A DNA stretch of 35,164 bases from JAQVUB01 sp033809415 (GTDB lineage Bacteria > Verrucomicrobiota > Lentisphaeria > Oligosphaerales > Oligosphaeraceae). Each line of letters starts with the position of its first letter. The stretch's first letter is position 1. The translations under genes and the position numbers were made by a program. The notes under the pieces were generated by a model that saw only the letters and a list, made by a program, of their open reading frames with translations, ran no database searches and was not told the DNA's origin. The stretch spans positions 1 to 35,164 of the forward strand of contig JAPXLT010000012.1 of assembly GCA_033809415.1 (NCBI GenBank), written 5' to 3'. Positions 1 to 8,569 of the stretch are shown piece by piece.

Positions 1-200
1 CTCAAAAATGAGAAAGAGCCTCAAGGTCAGCAACTTGCGAATCTGGTTTTTGAAGATCTTGCACAAAAAAGAAGAAGTTGGACGATAGTATTACGAAAAT
101 TTTTATAGGGTTGCTGCTTTGACGGATGGAATGGCACGCGGTTTAAGAAGTAACGCAACCGGGACGACCGCGCCACTTTTTAAACCCGCACCCTGCCCCC
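1..200. repeat. Mosaic intergenic repeat, reverse-oriented copy
   Basis: No gene is visible here. Bases 1-31 are nearly the reverse complement of 8690-8720. Bases 60-110 match, in reverse, the stretch around 25930-25985 (GAAGAAGTTGG...). Bases 93-131 carry the recurring AATTTTTATAGGGTTGCTGC module. Bases 150-180 match, in reverse, the CAACCGGGACGGTTGCG module at 2080 and 26225. It is a truncated, rearranged copy of the family found throughout the window. Confidence 0.7.
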
Positions 201-215
201 TACCCCCTGCCCTCC

Positions 216-232
216 GCCCGACGCCGTCGGGC
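216..232 (-). terminator. GC-rich hairpin after the GH4 gene
   Basis: GCCCGACGCCGTCGGGC is a near-perfect palindrome that begins 4 bases past the GH4 stop codon. It can form a 7-8 bp GC stem. No run of T follows on the minus strand, so a classical Rho-independent terminator is not shown. It may be a terminator-like or mRNA-stabilising hairpin. Confidence 0.35.
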
Positions 233-236
233 TGTC

Positions 237-1634
237 TCACTTGAACCACTCGATAGGCAGATATTCCCGTTCGGCCTCGAGGAGTTCGAGCATGATGGCC
301 TTGGCATCCGAGAGGTTGTTGACGAGGGGATCGCTGGCAAGGGCGCGGTAAAGCAGCTTCCGGTCGTGGCTGACAATGGCCTCGACAGTGAGTTCATGCG
401 TATCGAGCACCTGCTGGGTCAGTCCGAGCACGCCATGCGGGAGCTTGCCAACCGGAAGCGCTTGGAAGCCATTCATGTCTATGTCCCGGCGCAGTTCCAG
501 GAAAGCATCGTCAGGCAGATTGGTCACTGCGCCCTGGTTCGGTCCGTTGATGAAGAACTTCTTGCCTAAACCACCCCACATGGATTCGATGATGTCGGTG
601 GCATGATCCCCGTGATTGTAAGTCTTCAGGAATTCGTCAATCGGGCGGGTACCGTCGGCATATTCCTGGGTGACTTTCCAAGCGGCATTCATTTCCTCCT
701 GGCGGTTGTATCCGTCAAAGGGAGTGATCGGCTCAGGGGTCACCGGACATTTGCCGTAGCCCTGAAAGAAGGGGACGTATTCTTTCGTATGGCTGACGGC
801 CGTCGGATAGAGTCCATAGACATCCATCAGTTGCAATGCATAGTTGAAATTCAGGCGGGGCTTGGCTTTGCCGGACGGAGCGCTTTCATATTCCTTTGCA
901 GCCAGCTCGCGGATGCGTTCATAAAGCTGCCCCTGCATATCCTTGCCATTGTAGACGAAATGCGTTATGAAGGTGCAGTGGTTGACGCCGGCAATGCGAA
1001 GATCAAGGCCGGAAAGGAGCTCGAGGGGAGGATTATTCACGTCGTAGGTGAAATCTTTCGGCAGAGCACCGGCGAGTTGCAGATAGCCGAAATCGCTGAA
1101 GGGCATATGATTGCCATCGCACAGCGCGAAACTTTTCACGTCAGGCGCATGCCGCATCAGCCCAATGCCCATGATCGCGGAAGGATTGATGAAATTGATC
1201 AGCCAGGCATCCGGTGCCAGTTTGCGGACATCCTGGGCGACCCGCAGAATTTCCGGCAACTCACGCATGGCTCGGAAAATACCGCCGGGACCGATCGTAT
1301 CACTCGAGCACATCGTGACGCCGTATTTCTTGGAGATGCGCGTATCGGTTTCACGGAAAAAGGTGTTTCGGTAGGAGAAGGAAAGCACCACAAAATCTGC
1401 ATCCTTCATCACCTCTTTCCGGTCTGTCGAGCCAATGATTTTCACGGGTGCGCCAGTTGCCTCCTTCGCCTTGTGCGCCAGTGCAAGCATGGTATCGAGC
1501 ACATCCTGCTGAATATCCACCAGAGCCAGGGTGCCCTCACGAAGAATGGGACTATGCACCATGTTGGATATCACCGGACGCCCGAAAAAATAACTGCCTG
1601 CCCCTAAAACAACAACTTTTGGTCCGCGCTTCAT
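237..1634 (-). CDS. GH4 family glycosidase (NAD+/metal dependent)
   Basis: 465-residue cytoplasmic protein of glycoside hydrolase family 4, whose members cleave alpha- or beta-glycosides by an NAD+-assisted oxidation-elimination mechanism that needs a divalent metal. The N-terminal dinucleotide-binding loop VLGAGSYFFG is at residues 9-18. The probable metal ligands are Cys172 (in LCDGNHM) and His219 (in GVNHC). The length is usual for GH4. The motif CDGNHM is not the CHS/CHG form of well-known alpha-galactosidases and alpha-glucosidases, so the substrate cannot be named. The ATG at 1634 was chosen because AAAGGAG lies about 9 bases upstream; an upstream TTG at 1670 would add 12 residues with no homology-like content. 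The gene is separated from the aminotransferase upstream of it by a 660-bp repeat block, so it may have its own promoter. There is no signal peptide, so it probably acts on imported oligosaccharides. Confidence 0.85.
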   Translation of the reverse strand: MKRGPKVVVLGAGSYFFGRPVISNMVHSPILREGTLALVDIQQDVLDTMLALAHKAKEATGAPVKIIGSTDRKEVMKDADFVVLSFSYRNTFFRETDTRISKKYGVTMCSSDTIGPGGIFRAMRELPEILRVAQDVRKLAPDAWLINFINPSAIMGIGLMRHAPDVKSFALCDGNHMPFSDFGYLQLAGALPKDFTYDVNNPPLELLSGLDLRIAGVNHCTFITHFVYNGKDMQGQLYERIRELAAKEYESAPSGKAKPRLNFNYALQLMDVYGLYPTAVSHTKEYVPFFQGYGKCPVTPEPITPFDGYNRQEEMNAAWKVTQEYADGTRPIDEFLKTYNHGDHATDIIESMWGGLGKKFFINGPNQGAVTNLPDDAFLELRRDIDMNGFQALPVGKLPHGVLGLTQQVLDTHELTVEAIVSHDRKLLYRALASDPLVNNLSDAKAIMLELLEAEREYLPIEWFK

Positions 1635-1784
1635 AAGAAAAAACTCCTTTACTTTAGTAACCTGTGGCAAAAAATCCGGATAATGGCTTATTATATTCTG
1701 TCTTCACCCTCTTCTCAAGTGAAATATTGATACAAAAAGGGTAATTTTGTAACATTTTATTGCAACGCCAGCAAAGGAAAAAAT

Positions 1785-2275
1785 AGTAAAATTTTCGTAC
1801 TACTATCACTCGACTTCTTGTTTTTTCAGAAAGATTTTTCAGAAAAGCAAGCTCCAAGTCATTGGCATACAAGCACTTCTCCGTCTGATTGTGGTGCCTT
1901 TACAAGGCACTGCCTTTGGGGGATTTCCCACCCCAGGCTAAAGCCTGGGGTTAAGCATAGTTAAACGCCTACGGCGCAAAGCATTATGCGATCCGATCGA
2001 TCCGACCGACCTGCATCCTGCCTCTTGCACATGGGAGCGTTCGAACCTGGGAGGACAAACATCAATCACAACCGGGACGGTTGCGCTACTTTTTAAACCG
2101 CGTGCCATCCCATCCGTCAGAGCAGCAACCCCTATAAAATTTTCGTGTCCGTTCGTGTGGTTCGTGGTTAAAAAATGGGTTGTGGGCGTCAGCCCACGCC
2201 GTGCTTTCCGTGGACAAAAAAGTGGACAAAAAAATTCTGATTGCCGATCTATGGAAAAAGTCAACTGCTTTTTTA
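1785..2275. repeat. Mosaic intergenic repeat, most complete forward copy
   Basis: No gene is visible between 1635 and 2295. In order the block holds: an ATTTTCGTACTACTATCACTCGAC module (about 1790-1880); hairpin GTGCCTTTACAAGGCAC (1894-1910); palindrome CCCCAGGCTAAAGCCTGGGG (1931-1950); a TTAAGCATAGTTAAACGCC tail (1951-1988); GATC repeats (1990-2002); a module with ACATGGGAGCG and CAACCGGGACGGTTGCG (2011-2108); the ATCCGTC...AATTTTCGTG...GGTTAAAAA tail (2110-2230); and a 48-bp piece with AAAAAGTCAACTGCTTTTTT (2226-2274), repeated at 26330-26376. The same order is seen at 25925-26376. Confidence 0.85.
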
Positions 2276-2295
2276 GGATTACGAATTTTCGGTCT

Positions 2296-3528
2296 TTATT
2301 TCCTGTATGCCTTATCGACTTTGGCAAAGGCCTTGGCAATGATCTCGGCTTCCTTTTCGCCCCAGCTTTCAAATATGGTCAGATTAAAGCATTCCTTCAT
2401 TACAGCCAGTGCATTCGGGCAAGGGAACTCCCGCTTTGGGTCTCCTTTGTAGAGCGGGTTGTTCCAGGGATGCTTGTTAGGGCGATTTTGGAACCAGTCC
2501 ATACGATGAGGCAAAGCCGCTATGTAGGATGGGTTCATGGACACGCCTTCGGCCATGAGTGCGGCGCAGAAGTCGTCCTTGCTGCAACTGATTTTGTCAC
2601 TTCTGACTTTCAGGCGCCACCACCAATAGCTGTGCTTGGCACCGGGCAATAAAGTCGGTATTTCTATAGATTCCAACTCTTTAAGCCGTTCGCCCAATAG
2701 AGTTGCAAATTGGCGCCGCTTTTCCACGATGTGCGGCAGTTTTTTAAGTTGCTCGCGCCCTATGGCGGCACCGAGTTCATCCAGATTGCAATTCAAGCTG
2801 CCGATGACGTTGCCATTGGCCTCGGGTAGGTTGAAGGGCTTGCCGCGGTCGGCGGCTCGGCGGCAGCGCCAGTAGCGTTCCTCGTCATTGCAGACCACCG
2901 CGCCGCCTTGTCCACCGGTGCAGAAGTGCTTGCCGAACATGAGCGAGAATGCGCCGTAGGTGCCGAATGTACCCACCATCTTGCCATTGATGCTGGCGGC
3001 GTGGGATTGTGCGCAATCCTCGATGACCGGTATGCCCCTGGCATTCGCCAGCTGCATGATGCCTTCGATATCGGCAGGTTCGCCGCCTATATGGGCGATG
3101 ACAATGGCGCTGGTCAAAGGCGACAACACCGCCTCGACCTCTTTCGCGCCGCAGTTATAGCACCCAGGGGCAGCGTCGGCTACAACCGGAATGCAGCTGT
3201 TCATCACGATGGGCATGATGCCGCCCGGATCGGTGACGGCACCGACTACTACCTCCGAGAAGGGCGGCAACTCGAGGGCACGCAACGCGACGAATACAGC
3301 ATTGGTGCCGGAGCTAACCCCGTCCGCATAACCGGTACCGAGGAATGCAGCAAATTCCTTGCAGAAGCTCTCCTCCTCGATCCCATTGTAGCCGAAGGCC
3401 GAACCACTGGCAATGCTTTGGTCGAAAAGGCGCATGGCGGCGGCTTTTTCCTCCTGACCAAAATGCCCTCTGGGTAGTAAAGGTTCCGTAATGCTCTTGG
3501 GGCCGCCATTGATCGCTAATTGTGTCAT
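2296..3528 (-). CDS. DegT/DnrJ/EryC1-family PLP aminotransferase
   Basis: 410-residue cytoplasmic PLP enzyme of the DegT/DnrJ/EryC1/StrS family, fold type I. Members mostly transaminate keto-sugars or inosose-type cyclitols. Visible features: SSGTNAVFVAL (residues 72-82, phosphate-binding region), IEDCAQSHAAS (169-179, cofactor-ring binding Asp171) and the Schiff-base Lys200 in LMFGKHFCTGGQGG. The N-terminus LAINGGPKS and the overall length resemble the inosose/sugar aminotransferase branch. It starts 15 bases after the stop of the large exported hydrolase gene, so the two are very probably co-transcribed. An amino-sugar synthesis enzyme inside a hydrolase locus is unusual; it could instead convert a keto-sugar released from the glycan. 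The substrate is not predictable from sequence alone. Confidence 0.85.
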   Translation of the reverse strand: MTQLAINGGPKSITEPLLPRGHFGQEEKAAAMRLFDQSIASGSAFGYNGIEEESFCKEFAAFLGTGYADGVSSGTNAVFVALRALELPPFSEVVVGAVTDPGGIMPIVMNSCIPVVADAAPGCYNCGAKEVEAVLSPLTSAIVIAHIGGEPADIEGIMQLANARGIPVIEDCAQSHAASINGKMVGTFGTYGAFSLMFGKHFCTGGQGGAVVCNDEERYWRCRRAADRGKPFNLPEANGNVIGSLNCNLDELGAAIGREQLKKLPHIVEKRRQFATLLGERLKELESIEIPTLLPGAKHSYWWWRLKVRSDKISCSKDDFCAALMAEGVSMNPSYIAALPHRMDWFQNRPNKHPWNNPLYKGDPKREFPCPNALAVMKECFNLTIFESWGEKEAEIIAKAFAKVDKAYRK

Positions 3529-3543
3529 GTTGTGCTACTACTC

Positions 3544-6540
3544 CTATTGCAAGGGTTTCAAGTTAGGATATTTGAGGATACTTTCAGGCAATGTGAAATC
3601 CCAAATTGGGAGATTGCTTTTTTCTTTGATGGTCTCGGCCTGTGCTTCAAAAAAGTCTTTCCAGTTTTCCGGCTGTAGTGCCAAGCTCGAGTTGCCGAAG
3701 GGCTGACTGGCAAAAAAGATCACCTTGCCCCGTCCAACCATGTTCTCGACGACTGCGGGAGCGTTGTCAGCATAGACTCCGATCACCTTGCCGGTTACTC
3801 CACTTAAGTCGTAGCTTTCCACTTTCATTCCTGTTGGAAGCTGAACATTTGCATTTGGCGTCAAGGGTAGAGAGACGCCGTTGCAGATCAGCGTCTTTTC
3901 CGCATTGCGTGGCGTGATGGATGCCACGCCGGCCAGGATTGCTCTTTCTGCAACGATCGAGCCGTCCCTGTTCCAAGTGAGAAAGCGCGGGTCAAACACT
4001 ATCAATGTACCACCATTTGAAATAAACTCAAGCAACTTTTTATTCAGCGCTTGCTCACTCCAGGTCAACTTCGGCACGTAAACAAGCTTGTAGTTATTCA
4101 GGTCGGAATCTCCATTCAAAATTCCGGTGTTGCTGATAAAGTCAAAAGCACATTTGACATGTTCGCCCAGAATCGAGTAAACCGAATACGCAGCATGCTG
4201 CACATTGTCCCTCAATGCCGCCATGTCATCGTTCGAGAACAATACTGCCGTTTTGACATTTTCGGGCTGCATGATTCGGTTCATCCTGGAAACGTGTGCG
4301 TTGATAGCCAGCATTTCCCTGTAGCAGTCAAACAGCTTGTAAGTAGCATCTGAACAGTACCACATAAATCCGTCCGCCCCATTTTTCAAGGCCTGTGATG
4401 CCCATTCGCGCAAGTCTGAAGGGATCGGTTTTCCGCCATAGTAGATGAAGCATTGCGGCATAATCAGAGTCTTTGCCTTTGGCGCCAGATCACGAAGCAT
4501 TTTAGTGGAGAAACCGGTATGGTACAGGGCGCGGGCAAAGCCGAAATTTCCTGTCGAGCTGGTGGGATACGGATCACAGGCGAGCATGTCGGCAATGTCA
4601 TTGAACAGCGCATAATCCAAAGGCGCCAGCCCACCACAGGTATTGTTGGTACCCATCTTGAAGGGCACTCCCGGAAACACCTTTGCCAGTACTTCCTTAA
4701 GCTCCTTATTCATGGAATGGAATTCCCGGTTTACCCAACGGACAAAGGCAATGCGGTGCAACGCATCATCTTTGTCTTCCTCTGCAAAATAGTCCGGCAA
4801 GCCATATTTGCCATAGCCGCAGGTTTCCTTAATTTTTCGGTCCACCTCGTCCAACTCGTTGGTTGCCGCTGGGTTTAGTGTTCTGCTGAATATTTCAGTG
4901 TAGCCGTTGAATGGCTCGTCAAATCCCATAAGGAAAGCAATCTTATCCTTGATTTTTCCGTAGTGCTTTTTTGTAGAAATATCTTCTATATCTTTCAACA
5001 TGACAGCCTTAAGAACCGGGTCTATGGGTGAAACCATGTTTGAGTCTCTCGGCAGGTAGAGTTTCGCGCCTCGTTCCCTTGCCATCCGGTCATGCCAGCT
5101 GGAATGCAGGGCGTATGGGAATTTCATGCCATACTGCTCGTTCAGTTCCATCATTTTATCAATGCCGCCCTTGAGATAGTTTGGCAGCCACGGCAGAGCA
5201 GGGCCGCTCATATTGGCCTCACCCCAACAGCGCATCATCTCCAGCTGCCAAGTATCGAATGCATCTTGTCCGACTTTTTCGATAAGCACCTTTGGATAGT
5301 CTCCACTATATGCGCCGTGAGCCCAGGCAGTGACGAAATAATGGCCGGGTTCATCGCTTAGCAATTCCGCATATTTAGGGGTTTTGCGGTCGATCGTGTA
5401 GCGTATGATTTCGAGTCTCCGGTTACGGGTCAACTCCAGTTGTCCATTGCTGTAAACCAAGGTGTTGAAGTTTTTCGGATCACCGAAACTGCCGGCGGCA
5501 GCACTCCACATGGAATTTTCATTAATATCCTTGTTTTCTCTGGCAAGATTCATTCCCAGTGCCAGCCCTTCAGCCAATGTCAAATTAAGGTCTTTCCAAG
5601 GGATGAAAATGCGGCTTTCCCAATTGTCTTTACCCGTTTGAGCCATTACTCGAACGCCCTGGCAGTTCCACTGACTGTCATTTTTCCAAGGGTCGCCATC
5701 TTGCTTCTGATAGCGGATTGCGTCGTAAAGCGCCCCGTTGGAATTAACAATGAAATGCCAGCCCTTGTTGATCGCATAGTTGAACAGGAAAAGCTCGTTG
5801 CAATCATCGTTCCATAAGGCAGCATCGCGTGCATTTGCCTCGAAGGCCGCTTTCGTCACTCCGCCTTCATTGTTGAAGGCAACAAACAGGCCTTCTTCGT
5901 TGAAGGCAACTTGTGATGAGGTTTGTTGCTTGGCAACGCTTCCCATTTCATAGAATCCGGCACATACTTGTTTCGGATTCCATTTGGCATCCTTCAATGG
6001 AATGTCCAGCGCCATTTCTTTAGATGCTTGGAGAACAAGCTTATCCTGCGCATATCCGAAGAACAAGTTGTTCAACCAAATCGCATTGGGGGGACCATCG
6101 AAGGTGAAAACAAACTGCATGCTTGCAGCATCTGCGGGGATCGTGTCAAACACTTCGATAGCATCCCATTTTTGTGACAGTTCCAGCGTATGCTTGCTGC
6201 ACCCCGCACTGCCATTGCCCTCGCCTTTCTTGTTGAAATTCAGACGCAGAGAGCATTTTCCTTCCTGCAAGCCTTTTATGTTGAATTTCACTTGCAGAGC
6301 ACCGGGCGCATCGGAAAAGCCAAAGCCACTATATACAGAAGTTTTATCGAGAGTATGCTCGATGCGAAGCGAACCGTGATCGGCAAATTTTTCATCAGTA
6401 TCGAGGAAAACTTTGTCGCGGGCGGCAGCATAGCCGGTCAACCAGGAGCGCGTGTCAAAAGTGTAATAGTTTTTTAGGGGGAAAGCAAATGCCAGCCGAC
6501 ACCCTACGAGGGCAAACAATACAACAAACTTCATTCTCAT
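3544..6540 (-). CDS. Large exported glycosidase-like protein with CBM9-like domain
   Basis: 998 residues. A hydrophobic N-terminus (MRMKFVVLFALVGCRLAFA) shows export. LVGC at 11-14 also fits a lipobox, so it may be a lipoprotein; otherwise cleavage after AFA at 19 is likely. Order of regions, from composition and motifs: beta-rich N-domain (about 20-165); a DOMON/CBM9-like carbohydrate-binding domain (about 170-370; DIPLKDAKWN, WNDDCNELFL and ESRIFIPWKDL are typical strands); a TIM-barrel-like region (about 390-750; FLMGFDEPFNGY, MLACDPYP, GADGFMWYCSD); and a GATase-like region resembling the trimerisation domain of GH42 (about 770-930; LVYVPKLTWSEQALNKKLLEFISNGG). The overall plan recalls GH42-like enzymes, but no family is certain. 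The ATG at 6540 was chosen for AAGGAA 6 bases upstream. It lies 26 bases after the pseudopilin gene and 15 before the aminotransferase gene, in one operon. Confidence 0.75.
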   Translation of the reverse strand: MRMKFVVLFALVGCRLAFAFPLKNYYTFDTRSWLTGYAAARDKVFLDTDEKFADHGSLRIEHTLDKTSVYSGFGFSDAPGALQVKFNIKGLQEGKCSLRLNFNKKGEGNGSAGCSKHTLELSQKWDAIEVFDTIPADAASMQFVFTFDGPPNAIWLNNLFFGYAQDKLVLQASKEMALDIPLKDAKWNPKQVCAGFYEMGSVAKQQTSSQVAFNEEGLFVAFNNEGGVTKAAFEANARDAALWNDDCNELFLFNYAINKGWHFIVNSNGALYDAIRYQKQDGDPWKNDSQWNCQGVRVMAQTGKDNWESRIFIPWKDLNLTLAEGLALGMNLARENKDINENSMWSAAAGSFGDPKNFNTLVYSNGQLELTRNRRLEIIRYTIDRKTPKYAELLSDEPGHYFVTAWAHGAYSGDYPKVLIEKVGQDAFDTWQLEMMRCWGEANMSGPALPWLPNYLKGGIDKMMELNEQYGMKFPYALHSSWHDRMARERGAKLYLPRDSNMVSPIDPVLKAVMLKDIEDISTKKHYGKIKDKIAFLMGFDEPFNGYTEIFSRTLNPAATNELDEVDRKIKETCGYGKYGLPDYFAEEDKDDALHRIAFVRWVNREFHSMNKELKEVLAKVFPGVPFKMGTNNTCGGLAPLDYALFNDIADMLACDPYPTSSTGNFGFARALYHTGFSTKMLRDLAPKAKTLIMPQCFIYYGGKPIPSDLREWASQALKNGADGFMWYCSDATYKLFDCYREMLAINAHVSRMNRIMQPENVKTAVLFSNDDMAALRDNVQHAAYSVYSILGEHVKCAFDFISNTGILNGDSDLNNYKLVYVPKLTWSEQALNKKLLEFISNGGTLIVFDPRFLTWNRDGSIVAERAILAGVASITPRNAEKTLICNGVSLPLTPNANVQLPTGMKVESYDLSGVTGKVIGVYADNAPAVVENMVGRGKVIFFASQPFGNSSLALQPENWKDFFEAQAETIKEKSNLPIWDFTLPESILKYPNLKPLQ

Positions 6541-6566
6541 TTCCAGTTCCTTTTTTGGGACAGGTA

Positions 6567-7304
6567 TTAGTAGAGCAAATGAGCCAGAGGGAGAGCCCAT
6601 CCGTATGCCAGTACGTTGGCGCTGGTAGGCGGCAGATAGCCTACCGGAAGCGGCTTTGTAGTGATGACATTGCCTGCAAGCGTGACGAAATTCACATAGC
6701 CTGAATGCCGTTGCCCACTATTGATACGACCATGCCAACGGCTAGCATCGCAATACACGTTTGCCAGTGAATCAGCAGGCACAGTACCTGCTTGCAAGTC
6801 GGCGCTATTGTCAGCAAACAGCCACAGGGTTGATTCCGAACGCCCCCAGGCTAAATTAGCCGGTGTGTATTCCTTTATGCGCCGAGCCACGCCATGCAGA
6901 GAATTCCAATAGTTTGTTGGTGCCTTACTGTAGGTGTTATTAATGCAGTATGATACAACGTGTGTTTGGATGAAGCTGTTGGGGCAGGCTTTGCACTGGA
7001 ATAACGCAGTTTGCTTTGGCCCTTTTTCTGAACCAATATAGGGAGCTATCAGATGATACCACTTGTAAATTCCGACGTTGTGTTTGATGTCGCTGGAACC
7101 CGGCAGAATGTAGTCATCATAATCCTGCGAGTACATGAGCGCACCGACGCCAAGTTGCTTCAGTTTGGACGTGCAATCAATGGCGATCGCTCGGGCGCGA
7201 GCCTTGCCTAAAGCCGGCAGCAACATAGAGGCCAAAATTGCGATGATAGCGATTACGACCAGCAGTTCTATTAAAGTAAACCGGGCATAATTTCTCGTTT
7301 TCAT
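6567..7304 (-). CDS. Pseudopilin-like protein (prepilin N-terminus, degenerate H-x9-DG)
   Basis: 245 residues. The N-terminal FTLIELLVVIAIIAILASML is a class III (prepilin) signal, with the essential Glu at +5 of the mature form. The residue before the cleavage point is Arg (ARFTLIE) instead of the usual Gly. A globular C-terminal part follows, with Cys pairs (FQCKACPNS) and a degenerate end motif: His-x9-AG (HSGYVNFVTLAG) where the family normally has H-x9-DG. Such proteins belong to the DUF1559-type group, are very numerous in Lentisphaerota and Planctomycetota, and are presumed to be minor pseudopilins of a type II/IV-like system; the actual role is unknown. The start at 7304 has AAAGGAG about 9 bases upstream. 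It lies second in the operon, between the regulator gene and the exported hydrolase gene. Confidence 0.8.
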   Translation of the reverse strand: MKTRNYARFTLIELLVVIAIIAILASMLLPALGKARARAIAIDCTSKLKQLGVGALMYSQDYDDYILPGSSDIKHNVGIYKWYHLIAPYIGSEKGPKQTALFQCKACPNSFIQTHVVSYCINNTYSKAPTNYWNSLHGVARRIKEYTPANLAWGRSESTLWLFADNSADLQAGTVPADSLANVYCDASRWHGRINSGQRHSGYVNFVTLAGNVITTKPLPVGYLPPTSANVLAYGWALPLAHLLY

Positions 7305-7376
7305 TTGCGCTTTCTCCTTTTTTTGAGTTTTAAACATGTGCTGCAAAGCGTCAACTTTTCTTTGAGAGGATTTTTG

Positions 7377-8450
7377 TCACCTGGTCATGCCGACGGTACA
7401 TGGGATTGTGCTTCGTCCGGGATAAAACTGCATGGGGATAAGTTTCTTTTCAACGGGCAGCGGTGTGCCGGCCAGTATGTTCAGCAGTCGTGGAATGGCC
7501 CATTCGATGAGATCATCCTGGCAAGATACCATGCTGCTGTAAAAAGAATCCCATATTTGATGAGAGCAAACTGAAATCACTGAAAAATCCTGCGGAATAC
7601 GAATGCCACGTTCTCGAAGAAAAGCCATGCCGGCTTGCAAAAACGCGGCTTGGATGACCAAGGCAGTGGGTGGTTTCGGTAGATTGAGGAAGAAATTCAT
7701 GCGTTCGGCAAAAAAGACCTCGTAATATTTTTCGCCATGGCGGCGGTACAATTCGAGTATGTCATCTTGCACTTGGAACAGCTCCGGATCAAAAAAATCG
7801 CCAAGCTCATCGATGAAAGCACGACGGATATTATCCAGGTAAAATTGAAATTCAGGCGGACGCTGTGTTTCCATAAAGGCGATGCGATGATGTTGCAGCT
7901 CGCGCAAATGCCGCAAGGCAACGCAGTAACTGTCATAATGGGCAAATTCCACACCGTTCATCCACGGAAGACCTTCCTGGACATTGCCGACCACCGGGAA
8001 ACTATGCTCGCGCAAACGAAGCATTAAGTCCTTACGGGCGCTGGAACCGAGAAAAATGGCGCCGGACAGCGGTATTTGCAACAGAAATTCTGCTTCACTA
8101 GCAGGTTCGAGCCCTCGAGGAATGCCAATAGATACCAGACGGCAGCCCAGATTTCTGTATTTGTCATTCAAGTGTGAAATGGAACGCCCCCCTCCCAGCC
8201 CGATTATTCCAAATGTCGGCAGTCCGACAGGCTTGCTACCATAACGGATATTAACAAAGGTGCCGCGGGTTCCGTCAATGGTCAGCAAACCACGATCTTC
8301 GAGCAGCCGGATCGCTTTTCGCAGGGTGACATGATGCACACCCAACTCCTTGCTAAGCTGCAACATCCCAGGCAGACGCCCAGAAGGACACTTGTCCCGG
8401 ATGTAGGCTTCCAGAGTCTTGCTTAACTCTTGATATTTTGGAGCAACCAT
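7377..8450 (-). CDS. GntR-type transcriptional regulator with LacI-like sugar-binding domain
   Basis: 357 residues. Residues 1-70 form a GntR winged helix-turn-helix (GRLPGMLQLSKELGVHHVTLRKAIRLLEDRGLLT). Residues 78-350 look like a periplasmic-binding-protein/LacI-type effector domain (TFGIIGLGGG, SGAIFLGSS, PTALVIQAAFLQAGMAFLRERG, IPQDFSVISVC). This architecture is typical of AraR-like sugar repressors. The ATG at 8450 has GAGGA 7 bases upstream. It is first in the minus-strand sugar locus, directly behind a strong promoter that overlaps an inverted repeat, so it probably controls its own operon in response to a sugar released by the downstream enzymes. The ligand is unknown. Confidence 0.85.
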   Translation of the reverse strand: MVAPKYQELSKTLEAYIRDKCPSGRLPGMLQLSKELGVHHVTLRKAIRLLEDRGLLTIDGTRGTFVNIRYGSKPVGLPTFGIIGLGGGRSISHLNDKYRNLGCRLVSIGIPRGLEPASEAEFLLQIPLSGAIFLGSSARKDLMLRLREHSFPVVGNVQEGLPWMNGVEFAHYDSYCVALRHLRELQHHRIAFMETQRPPEFQFYLDNIRRAFIDELGDFFDPELFQVQDDILELYRRHGEKYYEVFFAERMNFFLNLPKPPTALVIQAAFLQAGMAFLRERGIRIPQDFSVISVCSHQIWDSFYSSMVSCQDDLIEWAIPRLLNILAGTPLPVEKKLIPMQFYPGRSTIPCTVGMTR

Positions 8451-8469
8451 GGGAGAATCCTCGGAAAAA

Positions 8470-8514
8470 AGTGAACCCTACGTTATTATATTCACTATTA
8501 CATATAAAAGTCAA
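8470..8514 (-). promoter_or_regulatory. Sigma-70-like promoter and candidate operator of the GntR operon
   Basis: On the minus strand TTGACT (8514-8509) and TATAAT (8490-8485) are separated by 18 bases, a near-consensus promoter 35 bases before the regulator start codon. AGTGAA (8470-8475) and TTCACT (8491-8496) form an inverted repeat with half-site centres 21 bp apart, overlapping the -10 element. This is a plausible autoregulatory operator; the operator role is inferred. Confidence 0.6.
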
Positions 8515-8569
8515 GTCATAATGAAACTTTTTTCACAATTCAAGTTCAAGTGCAAGTTGCCCCCAGGCG

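Noticed and set aside
603..1607. Plus-strand frame of 334 residues opposite the GH4 gene
   Set aside because: It lies wholly antisense to a gene with clear GH4 motifs; its residue pattern is that of a shadow frame.
1890..2000. Possible attenuator or riboswitch from the two consecutive hairpins
   Set aside because: The same hairpins occur at five unrelated loci, in both orientations and behind as well as before genes, so they belong to the repeat family.
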